Part shown: piece after piece, positions 17,681 to 26,358 of the stretch
How the letters are laid out: each line of letters begins with the position of its first letter
How positions within the stretch are numbered: position 1 is the stretch's first letter
Source: Kroppenstedtia sanguinis
GTDB taxonomy: Bacteria > Bacillota > Bacilli > Thermoactinomycetales > DSM-45169
Assembly: GCF_050433445.1 (NCBI RefSeq)
Contig: NZ_JBNPXF010000007.1
Span: 62,001 to 126,000, forward strand
Direction: 5' to 3'
Length of the DNA stretch: 64,000 nt
Position numbers and translations under genes: made by a program
Notes under the pieces: generated by a model
The model's database searches: none
Told to the model about the DNA's origin: nothing
What the model saw: only the letters and a program-made list of their open reading frames with translations

Positions 17681-18358
17681 TCAATTCTGTTTCAGATAAG
17701 TTGCGGGATTGACGGATTCACCACCTTTTTTCATTTCAAAATGTAGGTGGGTACCCGCCTCTTTTTCGAATTTATTGTGACCGGCTTCTGCAATTTTTTG
17801 ACCCTGTTTCACCTTGTCTCCGGTTTTCACCATCACACCAGCCAAACTTTGGTACACAGTGGTCAGGCCGTTTTTATGTTTTACTTCCACTAAATGGCCT
17901 GTCAGCGGATTCTCCTCCACCCGCAGGACTTTACCAGCCTGAACGGCAGTTACATCAAAGGTTTTTCCGTCTTTGCGGGCAAAGTCCCAACCGGCATGAG
18001 GCCAAAAGGTATTGGCATAATGGACCAAGGCGGCCTCTTTCGACTTTTCAGAACCTGCTTCATCGTAATACTCCATCGTGACCTCTGCTTTGGATCCGGG
18101 AGAGACCGGCAGTTTCATTTCCACCGCCGTTTTGTCCGTCGGCGCCGTCTCCTCCTGCTTCAACTCTTCCAACCCGGTGTTGGGCTTGGTCACACCCAGG
18201 TCCTGGGCGCTTTGGTACCACCAAACCAGGCTGAGAATGAGTGCTGCAGCTGCTAGATAAACTGCGGGGAAAAACCATTTTTTCGACATCCACCTTTTCC
18301 ACTTCAGTCGGGAAATTTTTTCAACCGATCCCGTCGGTTTGGAGTCTTCTGGTTTCAT
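17681..18358 (-). CDS. spoIIQ: Forespore channel protein SpoIIQ-like, M23/LytM domain
   Basis: Forespore membrane protein that pairs with SpoIIIAH across the septum during engulfment. The protein is 225 aa. It has a short basic cytoplasmic tail, a transmembrane helix at about residues 28-48 (ending LVWWYQ, as in Bacillus SpoIIQ), a linker, and a LytM domain from about 100 to 220. The zinc ligands are all present: H121 and D125 in HAGWD, and H204 and H206 in HLHFE. Start ATG 18358 follows GAGGTG and sits about 16 bp after a predicted sigmaF start site. The gene lies between spoIIID and spoIID, as in Bacillus. Confidence 0.93.
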   Translation of the reverse strand: MKPEDSKPTGSVEKISRLKWKRWMSKKWFFPAVYLAAAALILSLVWWYQSAQDLGVTKPNTGLEELKQEETAPTDKTAVEMKLPVSPGSKAEVTMEYYDEAGSEKSKEAALVHYANTFWPHAGWDFARKDGKTFDVTAVQAGKVLRVEENPLTGHLVEVKHKNGLTTVYQSLAGVMVKTGDKVKQGQKIAEAGHNKFEKEAGTHLHFEMKKGGESVNPATYLKQN

Positions 18359-18380
18359 TTGAGTTATCACCTCAGGATCC

Positions 18381-18409
18381 ATTGTGGACACGGAACCCTG
18401 GATTTATAC
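18381..18409 (-). promoter_or_regulatory. SigmaF-type promoter of spoIIQ
   Basis: Minus strand: GTATA at 18409-18405, a 15-bp spacer, then GTCCACAAT at 18389-18381. Fits the sigmaF consensus GYWTA-N15-GGNRANAMT and leaves a very short leader, supporting start 18358. Confidence 0.72.
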
Positions 18410-18676
18410 CTTTTTCCCTTCTTTTTTCATATATATTCCAAATGGAATCAAGAGATTGGCTCCACTTCAGCAGTCTACCAATCTCACTTGAATAAGTGGA
18501 AGAAGGGAACCGATGAACTCCACCCGACCTATAGATTCGCCAACTTTTATGTGGGGAGATCCTGTTCACCACTCCAATGCCCCAGAGGGCATCCGTCTTG
18601 TCGAGGTCCTTCCACTCCCTGAGCGGGAAAGAAATAAAAGACGGGCCGCTGTAGAGCATGTGGAAGCTACATACAG

Positions 18677-18726
18677 AAAAAGGTTGCTCTTCCACCTTAA
18701 CTCTTCGCCAGGGTGGAAGGGCAACC
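18677..18726 (-). terminator. Terminator of the spoIID transcript
   Basis: Minus-strand hairpin with arms GGTTGCCCTTCCACC and GGTGGAAGAGCAACC (one mismatch) followed by TTTTTCTG, about 125 bp past the spoIID stop. Confidence 0.78.
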
Positions 18727-18728
18727 TG

Positions 18729-18829
18729 AATATAGGGCTTAGCCCATTTGGATTGTAGTGCCTGTGGCCAACCTTTATATAGGGCTTCAGCCCATTTGGA
18801 TTGTAGTGCCTGTGGCCAACCTGAATCTA
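18729..18829 (+). repeat. Family B palindromic repeat, two direct units
   Basis: Two ~46-bp units, each with GGGCTTCAGCCC (the first lacks a C), then CATTTGGATTGTAGTGCC and TGTGGCCAACCT. Lies between the spoIID stop and its terminator-like hairpin. Confidence 0.85.
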
Positions 18830-18850
18830 AAGCAACAGCCTCGATTCGTG

Positions 18851-19888
18851 TTATTTTTTCTTCATATAAGCGTCCATCCTCCCGATCTCCACCCCGCGGT
18901 AGTAATGTTGGATGATCTGCTTGGCTGACTTTCCTTGTTTGCCCATAAAGTTAGCCCCCCATTGGCTCATGCCCACCCCGTGACCATATCCTTTGGTTTC
19001 CACTGTGACTGTACCTTTCGAAATTTGAAAGCTAAAATCGGCGGAGGCAAGATCGAGTGCTTCCCGAATCTGCCGCCCGCTGAACACTTGGTCCCCGACC
19101 TGAACCTTGTCGACACTGCCACCCGCCGTCCGTTGGGTCACCTGAAGCCAATCCCCTCCGGCGGTGGATGCTTCCACGGCCACTTGTTTTCCCGTGGTTT
19201 GGGAAACCTGATCTACAAAATCTGCCACCGGAAATTGCTTTCGGTCACGATATTTGGGAGAAGATTGATCCCAATGGGAAGGGACGCTCCGCAGATAGGG
19301 ATACTCTTGTGCAAAATAGTCCTCAGAGTTCTCCGTTTTGCCGTTACTGGTGGAAAAAAAGGCAGCATAGATCGGCTTTCCCTGATACTGAATCACTTGA
19401 CCCGCAGTTTCCGCTACCGCTTGATTGATTCGGGTGGAATTGGTTTTATAATCCTCCCCCCACTGTTTTTTCAGTTGTTTATCCGTAAGAAAGACCTGGT
19501 GATTCACAGTATCGGTCACATGTGCTTGGCTCGCCTGTTTCCCCCACTTGGCCATATCGGAGAAGTCCCTGCGGGACAATCGGTCCACGATGTAGGTCCG
19601 CGCAGCAAAGGCTTGTGCCTTCAGAGCTTCAGGATGAAAATCGACTGGCATTTCCGCGGCCACCACGCCCCGGATATATCTTTCGATCGGAAAGGTCTCC
19701 ACTTTTTTCTCCTTGCTGAGATAAACCTTCACGCTGGGGCCTGAATCCAAAGATGCGGATGAAGCCTCCCCTTCGACCCGTTTGTTGGAATGGGACGGGT
19801 CCTCCCGATCCAAACTGACCAAAGCTGCTGGAACGACAACCATCACTCCGATCAAAACCGCCAAGATCCGGATCATCCCTTTGTGCAA
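18851..19888 (-). CDS. spoIID: Stage II sporulation protein D (lytic transglycosylase)
   Basis: Peptidoglycan lytic transglycosylase that drives septal wall thinning and engulfment with SpoIIM/SpoIIP. It is 345 aa with an N-terminal membrane anchor (residues 5-25). The SpoIID domain has the catalytic glutamate in VVAAEMPVDFHPEALKAQA and the C-terminal GYGHGVGMSQWGA signature. Start TTG 19888 has GGAGGCGGATC upstream. It follows murA after a strong terminator, so it likely has its own mother-cell promoter; a convincing sigmaE site was not found. Confidence 0.95.
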   Translation of the reverse strand: MHKGMIRILAVLIGVMVVVPAALVSLDREDPSHSNKRVEGEASSASLDSGPSVKVYLSKEKKVETFPIERYIRGVVAAEMPVDFHPEALKAQAFAARTYIVDRLSRRDFSDMAKWGKQASQAHVTDTVNHQVFLTDKQLKKQWGEDYKTNSTRINQAVAETAGQVIQYQGKPIYAAFFSTSNGKTENSEDYFAQEYPYLRSVPSHWDQSSPKYRDRKQFPVADFVDQVSQTTGKQVAVEASTAGGDWLQVTQRTAGGSVDKVQVGDQVFSGRQIREALDLASADFSFQISKGTVTVETKGYGHGVGMSQWGANFMGKQGKSAKQIIQHYYRGVEIGRMDAYMKKK

Positions 19889-19960
19889 TCCGATCCGCCT
19901 CCTCGAAATCCCCCTGGGACAACCTCTCTTCCAACCTATGAGGAGGACAGCCGAACTAGA

Positions 19961-19996
19961 ACAAAAAACCGCAGTCCAGACCCTCTGGCTGCGGTT
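19961..19996 (-). terminator. Terminator after murA
   Basis: Minus-strand stem AACCGCAG/CTGCGGTT with a TTTTTTG tail, 12 bp beyond the murA stop. Confidence 0.9.
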
Positions 19997-20008
19997 AAGT
20001 CTTCATAT

Positions 20009-21313
20009 TTAAGCAAATGAGTGCTGAACGTCCATCTCTTCGGTTTCTTCCACCGTCACCCGTTCGATATCGGCACCCAATGCACGCAATTTTTCAACCA
20101 AACCGACATATCCTCGATCGATATGATGCAGTTCCGTCACTTCCGTCGTCCCCTTGGCCACGAGACCCACCAACACCAGGGCTGCACCAGCCCGCAAGTC
20201 TGTCGCCTTCACTTGGGCACCGGACAGCGGGAGACCTCCTTCAATCAGTACGGATCGGCCATCGATTTTCATCTGGCCTCCCATCCGCTTCATCTCTTCC
20301 ACATGCATAAAGCGATTTTCAAATACGGTTTCAGTCAGCATGCTATTACCCTTGCAGGTCAACAGTAAAGCCATCATTTGAGACTGCATATCTGTGGGGA
20401 AGCCGGGGTAGGGCAAGGTTTTAACATCCACTGGTTTCAGCGGTTGATCCGCCCGGACATGAACGCCGTTGACCCCCTCCAGGATCTCCACTCCCATCTC
20501 TCTCATCTTGGCGATCAAAGGATTGAGATGGTCAGAGATAGCCCCTTCCACAAACACTTCTCCACCGGAAATAGCAGCGGCCACCATATAGGTACCAGCT
20601 TCGATCCGGTCCGGAATCACGGTGTATTCCGTACCGCGTAGGAAATCGACACCGTCGATCCGAATGGTGTCGGTACCGGCTCCCCGGACCCGGCCACCCA
20701 TAGCATTGACAAAGTTGGCCAAATCGACGATTTCCGGTTCACAGGCCGCATTTTCAATGACCGTGCGACCTTCTGCCAAAGCAGCAGCCATGATGATATT
20801 CTCTGTAGCCCCGACACTGGCCACATCCAGATAAATCCGGGCGCCTTGTAGTCGCCGAGGAACTGTCCCCTCGATAAAACCCTGACCAATGGTGAATTCC
20901 GCTCCCATCGCTTCAAAACCTTTGAGATGCTGATCAATGGGGCGGCTCCCGATGGCACAACCGCCAGGAAGAGGAATGCGGGCATGTTTTTTCCTGGCGA
21001 GCAGCGGTCCCATCACCAGAAAAGAGGCCCTCATGCGACGAACGAGATCATAAGGGGCTTCTGTATTTTCTACAGATTCAGCTTGGATCCGGATGGTTTC
21101 GCTATCGGTATCCAGATCCGTAGTAACACCCAGACTGGCGAGCAACTGAGTGATTGTTTTTACATCCTCCAACACAGGAACATCCCGGATAATGATATCC
21201 CCCCGAGATGGCAAGATGGAAGCAGCAATAATCGGAAGAACGGCATTTTTCGCTCCATGAACCTTCACCCGTCCTTTTAACCGATTGCCACCTCGAACGA
21301 CGATTTTGTCCAA
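20009..21313 (-). CDS. murA: UDP-N-acetylglucosamine 1-carboxyvinyltransferase MurA (copy 1)
   Basis: First committed step of peptidoglycan synthesis: enolpyruvyl transfer from PEP to UDP-GlcNAc; cytoplasmic. At 434 aa it is a normal EPSP-synthase fold. The active-site loop is LPGGCAIGSRPIDQH, with the fosfomycin-target cysteine at C119. K22 and N23 (HGAKNAVLP) are conserved substrate contacts. Start TTG 21313 has CGGAGGGAAAA upstream. Neighbours ywzB, ywmB and spoIID match the Bacillus murAA locus. Confidence 0.96.
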   Translation of the reverse strand: MDKIVVRGGNRLKGRVKVHGAKNAVLPIIAASILPSRGDIIIRDVPVLEDVKTITQLLASLGVTTDLDTDSETIRIQAESVENTEAPYDLVRRMRASFLVMGPLLARKKHARIPLPGGCAIGSRPIDQHLKGFEAMGAEFTIGQGFIEGTVPRRLQGARIYLDVASVGATENIIMAAALAEGRTVIENAACEPEIVDLANFVNAMGGRVRGAGTDTIRIDGVDFLRGTEYTVIPDRIEAGTYMVAAAISGGEVFVEGAISDHLNPLIAKMREMGVEILEGVNGVHVRADQPLKPVDVKTLPYPGFPTDMQSQMMALLLTCKGNSMLTETVFENRFMHVEEMKRMGGQMKIDGRSVLIEGGLPLSGAQVKATDLRAGAALVLVGLVAKGTTEVTELHHIDRGYVGLVEKLRALGADIERVTVEETEEMDVQHSFA

Positions 21314-21334
21314 GACTTTTCCCTCCGAGCATAT

Positions 21335-22075
21335 CTAGTATTCTATCGTGATGATCGGGGTCCCCAGGGTAAGAAGGATCTGCCGGCCGTCATCACCGAC
21401 CTTGGCTGCCACCTGAACATTCATCGTTCCACCCTGAGTTTTCAAGCCCCCGTTGAAAAGAGGGGTATGCGCAGACACACTTGTGGTCCGTTCCGTCCGC
21501 ATCGATTCGACTTCCTCAGCCCCGAGCTTCTTGATCACTTGATCGACCTGTTTTTCCCGATCGCCTCTGTTTACTCGGTGCCCAACGGAAAGCTTCCCCT
21601 GTATGGAAAAATGAGTGCTTGTGTCTATCTGGAATTTCTGCAGCGTGTGGAACAGACGGCCACGGATTTCAACCAATTGTGCCTGGTTCAACGGCCCGTG
21701 ACCTGCTGCACGTATAGAAATATAAGGTTGTACAAAGGGCTCTTCTAACCTATCGTTGATAACGACCATTTTCACCTGAAGGTTTCGATTCCATTTTCCA
21801 TGTGCCTCATAGCGCATGCCATCGGTTCGGCTTTGGGTATGAACCGCACCCAAGTCCAACTCGTCGGCCAATTGTTCAGCCAACTCAGGAAGGTCCTCCG
21901 AAGCCATCCTTTCAGGAGTGCGACTTCCCGCATGCAACATATGATGATTCATTTTTGCCCCTGTCTGTTCAAACACCCGGAGCAATCTTTCTTCCTGGGA
22001 TGGATTTTGAGCAGAAGCTATCAGAAAGATCGATAAAAACAGCCAGACCCAGACAGCAATTCTTTTCCGGCTCAC
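21335..22075 (-). CDS. ywmB: YwmB-family protein (TATA-box-binding-like fold)
   Basis: Secreted or membrane-anchored protein of 246 aa with an N-terminal hydrophobic signal (residues 4-22, AVWVWLFLSIFLIASA). The rest matches the YwmB family by length, position next to murA, and motifs such as ISIRAAGHGPLNQAQ. Start GTG 22075 is preceded by GAGAGGATAAAG. The molecular function is not established; it is a conserved member of the ywzB-ywmB-murA-spoIID cluster. Confidence 0.85.
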   Translation of the reverse strand: MSRKRIAVWVWLFLSIFLIASAQNPSQEERLLRVFEQTGAKMNHHMLHAGSRTPERMASEDLPELAEQLADELDLGAVHTQSRTDGMRYEAHGKWNRNLQVKMVVINDRLEEPFVQPYISIRAAGHGPLNQAQLVEIRGRLFHTLQKFQIDTSTHFSIQGKLSVGHRVNRGDREKQVDQVIKKLGAEEVESMRTERTTSVSAHTPLFNGGLKTQGGTMNVQVAAKVGDDGRQILLTLGTPIITIEY

Positions 22076-22155
22076 CTTTATCCTCTCCGTCCCTCTTTTT
22101 CACCATTGTTCACGGAAGCGAGAGAGGATATACCTTTCCTGCTTTCAGAAGGGGC

Positions 22156-22395
22156 TTAAAACAGTTGGCGGATCATGCCCGACCAACCCATGTAATCAAT
22201 AAAGAAGGTGGCCAAACCATGCCCGAGAACGATCGCCAGGATCACCTGTAACGCTTTCCCCTGGATCCCTCCGGGTTCACGCAGAAAAAGATCAAAACGG
22301 ACATTCTGCAATACCCACCAACTCAGGGTGATACAGATCAAGGATGTCAAGATATTCACAAGTGCAGAGACGGCGAATTCAGTCGCTCCATCCAT
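22156..22395 (-). CDS. ywzB: DUF1146 family membrane protein YwzB
   Basis: Small two-helix membrane protein, 79 aa. The sequence ALVNILTSLICITLSWWVLQN and the C-terminal DYMGWSGMIRQLF match the YwzB/DUF1146 family in length and pattern. I chose ATG 22395 because family members begin a few residues before this helix. The frame is open much further upstream, but that part does not resemble the family. Function unknown. Confidence 0.82.
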   Translation of the reverse strand: MDGATEFAVSALVNILTSLICITLSWWVLQNVRFDLFLREPGGIQGKALQVILAIVLGHGLATFFIDYMGWSGMIRQLF

Positions 22396-22797
22396 ATGCT
22401 TATGCACCCCCGGCACAGTGGGTTCACGATACCCCCATGCTAACCTAAAAGCAAAAGGAACGCAACGTTTTTCCTTTTCCTTGAGATGCTGAACCATTGG
22501 CGAAAAGTTTACAGGACCTTCCTTCTGCCCGAATGAGACGGATTCCCCAGGGGCTCCCCCTCCCTCACTCGCCATAACAGGCTGGAATAGTCCCTCCGCG
22601 GCGCGCAATTCCTGCCTGGACTTCACAAAATTTTTTTGGGGAAATTACAGAAAAAATGGAATGGAGAAACTCCCATGTCTCCAATGTTCCTGTACGTAGC
22701 CATGAAATGGGGGGTGCCTGGATAGTGATCGCAGGTGTCGATCACTAGAGTGACGGCCTCTCTCTGGGGGCTACCCACCAGGGGATTTTCATCTTTC

Positions 22798-23003
22798 ACA
22801 GGCGTGTTGATCAGCTACATTTTAGGCAGGAAATAAGGTCGGGTTGGTGGGACGGTGAAGAGCCTTTTCACTCTTTGCAAGAGATCCTAGCCGTCCCACC
22901 AGCCCTGTCCCCTCAAGCCATATTTTGCGATGGGGACAATGGGAAGAGCGAAAGGTCAGTTTTGTTTCCATCACCCATTTCCTGGTTCATCAACGGCCCT
23001 GTC
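22798..23003 (-). repeat. Family A MITE-like repeat, copy 2
   Basis: About 206 bp between CAGGCGTGTTGATCAGC and the inverse-matching end GTTCATCAACGGCCCTGTC. The internal stem GGTGGGACGG/CCGTCCCACC is perfect. It is inserted directly against the 5' side of a membrane-protein reading frame (see next feature). Confidence 0.87.
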
Positions 23004-23240
23004 TCTTTCATCCTGACTGTCATCGGCCTTTGGCTGGACCGGCTGATGATAGCAGGTAGAAGTTCTACCACAGCGGCGATCGTGGATTTCTTGGTCTACT
23101 CATTGCTTATTTACGGGTTGCCATACTTGCTTCCATCGGTTTATGCCAACACCCATACAGCTCTAACGGTGGGCCTGCTCCTGGCTGGATCGGAATTGTT
23201 CTTCCAGCCCTTGTTTTATGTGGTGGCTGGAAAAGGGTAA
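22875..23240 (+). pseudogene. Membrane protein fragment fused to a family A repeat
   Basis: Open frame of 121 codons. The first ~44 codons lie inside family A copy 2. The remainder (from about 23006, FILTVIGLWLDRLMIAG) encodes three hydrophobic segments like the C-terminal part of small DUF2512/YndM-type membrane proteins. The natural N-terminus seems to be lost where the repeat begins. No clear ribosome-binding site precedes the in-repeat ATG. Most likely this is a gene disrupted by insertion; a functional fusion is possible but unsupported. Confidence 0.45.
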
Positions 23241-23271
23241 CACATCGAGGGCTTCTTTTTCCATGGATACG

Positions 23272-23297
23272 AAAAAACCCCTTCCGCAAAGAAGGGG
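23272..23297 (-). terminator. Terminator of the nuo operon
   Basis: Minus-strand stem CCCCTTC/GAAGGGG followed by TTTTTT, 14 bp after the nuoN stop. Confidence 0.9.
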
Positions 23298-23310
23298 CGA
23301 GGGAAAGGGG

Positions 23311-24816
23311 TCACTGTTCCATCGACCCCGAAAGCGGCTGAAAACCCTGAATCCAATCCAGAGTGGCCAAGGGGTCGAGAACCCACTGGGGGAAGAATCC
23401 AAGAAGGAGAGTTCCAGCGAGGGCCACCAGAATCACCACTCCCACTGGAATTGGAATCTGCACTTTGGATCCCTGTAGCGCTGGACGGAAGTACATCATG
23501 CGGATGATCCCGAAATAGTAAAAGTAGGAGACGACCGTCGTAGCCAGCATCACCACTGCGATCCCATAGGCTTCCGCCGTCACTGCGTGAAACAGGATAT
23601 AAAACTTCCCGAAAAAACCGGCAGTGATCGGAATTCCCGCTAGGGAGAGAAGGAAGACCGTCATCGCCGCCGCCATCCAGGGCGACCGGCGAGACAATCC
23701 GGCAAAAGCCTCCATCCCTTCCTTCCCGGTATCCCGTTCCACCAGCATCACCACAGTAAATGCACCCAAGGTCATCCAGAGATAAGCCATCAAGTAATAG
23801 ACAGTACTCTCAAACATCAACGCCCCGGTCAAAGTAGCGACAGGCACCAGCAGGTAACCAGCCTGGGCAATCGCTGAATAGGCCAGCATTCGTTTGGTCT
23901 GAAATTGCCGGAGGGCAGCCGTGTTCCCCAGGATCATAGAAACGGCGGCCAAGGTCAACAGAGCTGGACTCACCAGTTCCATCCACGGCCCCGCCTGAAG
24001 GAGGAACAGATAGACGGACAACAGCATACGCAGGATGAAGGCAAATGCAGCGGTTTTCGATACTACCGCTAAAAACGAGGTTACGGTTGTGGGGGCACCC
24101 TGGTACACATCTGGAGCCCACATATGAAAGGGGGCGGCGGCCACCTTGAAACCGAATCCCAACAACATCAAAAACAGGGATAACAGAACAAAGGATTCAT
24201 AACCCCCGCTGTATGCCTCGGCCAGACGTTGCTGAGCTGTGTACAAGTGGGTAGTGCCCGCCAATCCGTATACAAAGGACATCCCATATAGGATAAAAGC
24301 GGTGGACACACTGCCGAGTACAACATATTTCCAAGCTGCTTCATTGGAAGCGAGCCGTTTCCTCCGGATTCCCGCCAGGATGTAAGAGGAGAGGCTCAAC
24401 AGTTCCAAACCGATAAAGAGGGTGATCAGATCGGCAGAAGAGGTGAGGAGCATCCCCCCTAACAGTGCCGTCAGCAGAAGATAAGTGTACTCCCCCCGCG
24501 CCTCCCTCGGCCCGTCATCCCGGTGGGAAGCCAATAGCACCAAAGCCGTTCCGACCAGGAGAATCAGTTTGAAGGTGAGGGCAAAGTCGTCTACGCGATA
24601 CGTGTCTGACAAGATCTCCGCAGGAGGACCTCCCCATTGCCGAAAAACAACCACACCCGCTGCCATCACGGCCAAAATCGCCACCCCATTGAGCCAATTC
24701 CGGTCGATCCGCTCCTTTAACAACAGATCGATGATGGACAACAGGGCAGCTGCTGAAACAATGATCAATTCCGGAGCCAACACCGTCCAGTCATAATCCA
24801 GGAAGTATTTCTCCAT
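23311..24816 (-). CDS. nuoN: Complex I subunit NuoN
   Basis: Antiporter-like membrane subunit of type I NADH dehydrogenase, 501 aa with about 14 transmembrane helices; it forms one proton channel of the membrane arm. The proton-antiporter domain contains GAPTTVTSFLAVVSKTAAFA with the conserved lysine, and the catalytic glutamate lies in the early LFIGLELLSLSSYIL segment. Start ATG 24816 follows GGAGGGTAGGGG. Last gene of the operon, 3 bp from nuoM. Confidence 0.94.
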   Translation of the reverse strand: MEKYFLDYDWTVLAPELIIVSAAALLSIIDLLLKERIDRNWLNGVAILAVMAAGVVVFRQWGGPPAEILSDTYRVDDFALTFKLILLVGTALVLLASHRDDGPREARGEYTYLLLTALLGGMLLTSSADLITLFIGLELLSLSSYILAGIRRKRLASNEAAWKYVVLGSVSTAFILYGMSFVYGLAGTTHLYTAQQRLAEAYSGGYESFVLLSLFLMLLGFGFKVAAAPFHMWAPDVYQGAPTTVTSFLAVVSKTAAFAFILRMLLSVYLFLLQAGPWMELVSPALLTLAAVSMILGNTAALRQFQTKRMLAYSAIAQAGYLLVPVATLTGALMFESTVYYLMAYLWMTLGAFTVVMLVERDTGKEGMEAFAGLSRRSPWMAAAMTVFLLSLAGIPITAGFFGKFYILFHAVTAEAYGIAVVMLATTVVSYFYYFGIIRMMYFRPALQGSKVQIPIPVGVVILVALAGTLLLGFFPQWVLDPLATLDWIQGFQPLSGSMEQ

Positions 24817-24819
24817 CCC

Positions 24820-26358
24820 CTACCCTCCGATCCTCGACGCAATCGTCTGCAGAGTGATTTGCATCGGTCCTCCGAGGACGTTGGGCCAGACGCCGATCAG
24901 AATAATCAAGCCCAGCAAAACCAACATCGGAGCCGTCTCCACACTCCGGCCATCCCGGATCCGAGACCAGCGCTCCCGTTGCGGTCCAAATCCGGTCTTT
25001 AAAACGGCCTGAAGGGTGTACACCGCAGCCAGGACCAGCCCCAGGGTCCCCAAGGCAGCCAGGATCGGCTCTTGCTGAAATAGGCCGAGGAACGCCAGAA
25101 ATTCCGAAATAAATCCTGACATTCCCGGCAACCCCAGCAGGGCCAATCCACCGGCCAGAAAGATTCCCGTCAGCACCGGAGCCGGTCGAGCCAGCCCTCC
25201 CAATTCACCGATTTCGGTGGTTCCCGTCCGCTCAACCAAGCTTCCGATATAGAAGAAGAGGAGCGCGGAGATCAAGCCGTGGGAGACCGCCTGAAATACC
25301 GCCCCAGTCAGGCCCGCTTCATTCAAAGCGGCGATACCGAAAAGAATGATCCCCATATGGCTGACGCTGGCAAAGGCGAGAATCCTCCTCAGATCCGACT
25401 GTGCAAAGGCGAGAACAGCCCCGTAGAGGATATTGACCAAACCCAGAACGGCGAGAATCGGAGCACTCTCTCGGATGGGATCGGGAAAAAGTTCAACTCC
25501 GAACCGGATCAGCCCGTAGGCCCCCATTTTCAGCAGGACACCAGAGTGAATCATCACCACTGCTGGAGGTGCTTCCTTGTGAACCTTCAACATCCAGGTA
25601 TGGAAAGGAAAGATGGGGAGTTTGATGGCAAAGGCCAACATGAGACACAGGAAACTTCCCCAGAAAATCCCATGAAGAGCCGGCTGGGCAAAGAGTTGCT
25701 GAGTTTCCGAACCCTGAGCCCATTCCCGGATCTGATCGAAATCGAGAGTCTGGTAAAGAACGAACAGCCCGATGATCCCCAACAGCAGAAAGGCCGACCC
25801 CAAGCCGTTATAGAGGAGATAACTGTTGGCCGCCCGCTCCCGGTAGATCCCTCCCCAGATCCCGATCAGAAAATACAGCGTCACCAAGGTCACCTCGAAA
25901 AAGAGGAAAAAGAGGAACAGATCCCGGGCTAAAAACACACCCAGCATGCCAGCTTCCAGCAGCAAAAACATCAGAAAATATCCTTTGTGCCGCTCTCGGA
26001 TGTACATGGAAGCGCAGGCCGCCAGAGTCGCGATGATCGCCGACAACAGGATCAATGGAAGGGACAGCCCATCCACTCCCAAGTGATAACTAACGGACCA
26101 AGAAGCGGCTGGACCTTGAACCTGCGGCAGATGGATCTGGAACCAGGTCATCGACTGCTGTAATTGCACCCCACCCGATCCCGGATCAAAGCGGGCAAAC
26201 AGGATCAAGGCCAACACCAGCGGCGGCAGAGTCCCCAAAAAACCTACCCGTTTTAGCCAGCTCACCTGTTCCCGAGGAATAAGCAGGAGGACCGCCACTC
26301 CCAGCAAAGGAGATAACATGATCCAGGTGGGAAGCCAGTTGAACCAACTCTCCATCAT
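24820..26358 (-). CDS. nuoM: Complex I subunit NuoM
   Basis: Antiporter-like proton-pumping membrane subunit, 512 aa, about 14 helices. FFEVTLVTLYFLIG contains the conserved helix-5 glutamate, and FPFHTWMLKVHKEAPPA is the family signature loop. The ATG overlaps the nuoL stop (ATGA), with GGGAGG upstream. Confidence 0.95.
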   Translation of the reverse strand: MMESWFNWLPTWIMLSPLLGVAVLLLIPREQVSWLKRVGFLGTLPPLVLALILFARFDPGSGGVQLQQSMTWFQIHLPQVQGPAASWSVSYHLGVDGLSLPLILLSAIIATLAACASMYIRERHKGYFLMFLLLEAGMLGVFLARDLFLFFLFFEVTLVTLYFLIGIWGGIYRERAANSYLLYNGLGSAFLLLGIIGLFVLYQTLDFDQIREWAQGSETQQLFAQPALHGIFWGSFLCLMLAFAIKLPIFPFHTWMLKVHKEAPPAVVMIHSGVLLKMGAYGLIRFGVELFPDPIRESAPILAVLGLVNILYGAVLAFAQSDLRRILAFASVSHMGIILFGIAALNEAGLTGAVFQAVSHGLISALLFFYIGSLVERTGTTEIGELGGLARPAPVLTGIFLAGGLALLGLPGMSGFISEFLAFLGLFQQEPILAALGTLGLVLAAVYTLQAVLKTGFGPQRERWSRIRDGRSVETAPMLVLLGLIILIGVWPNVLGGPMQITLQTIASRIGG

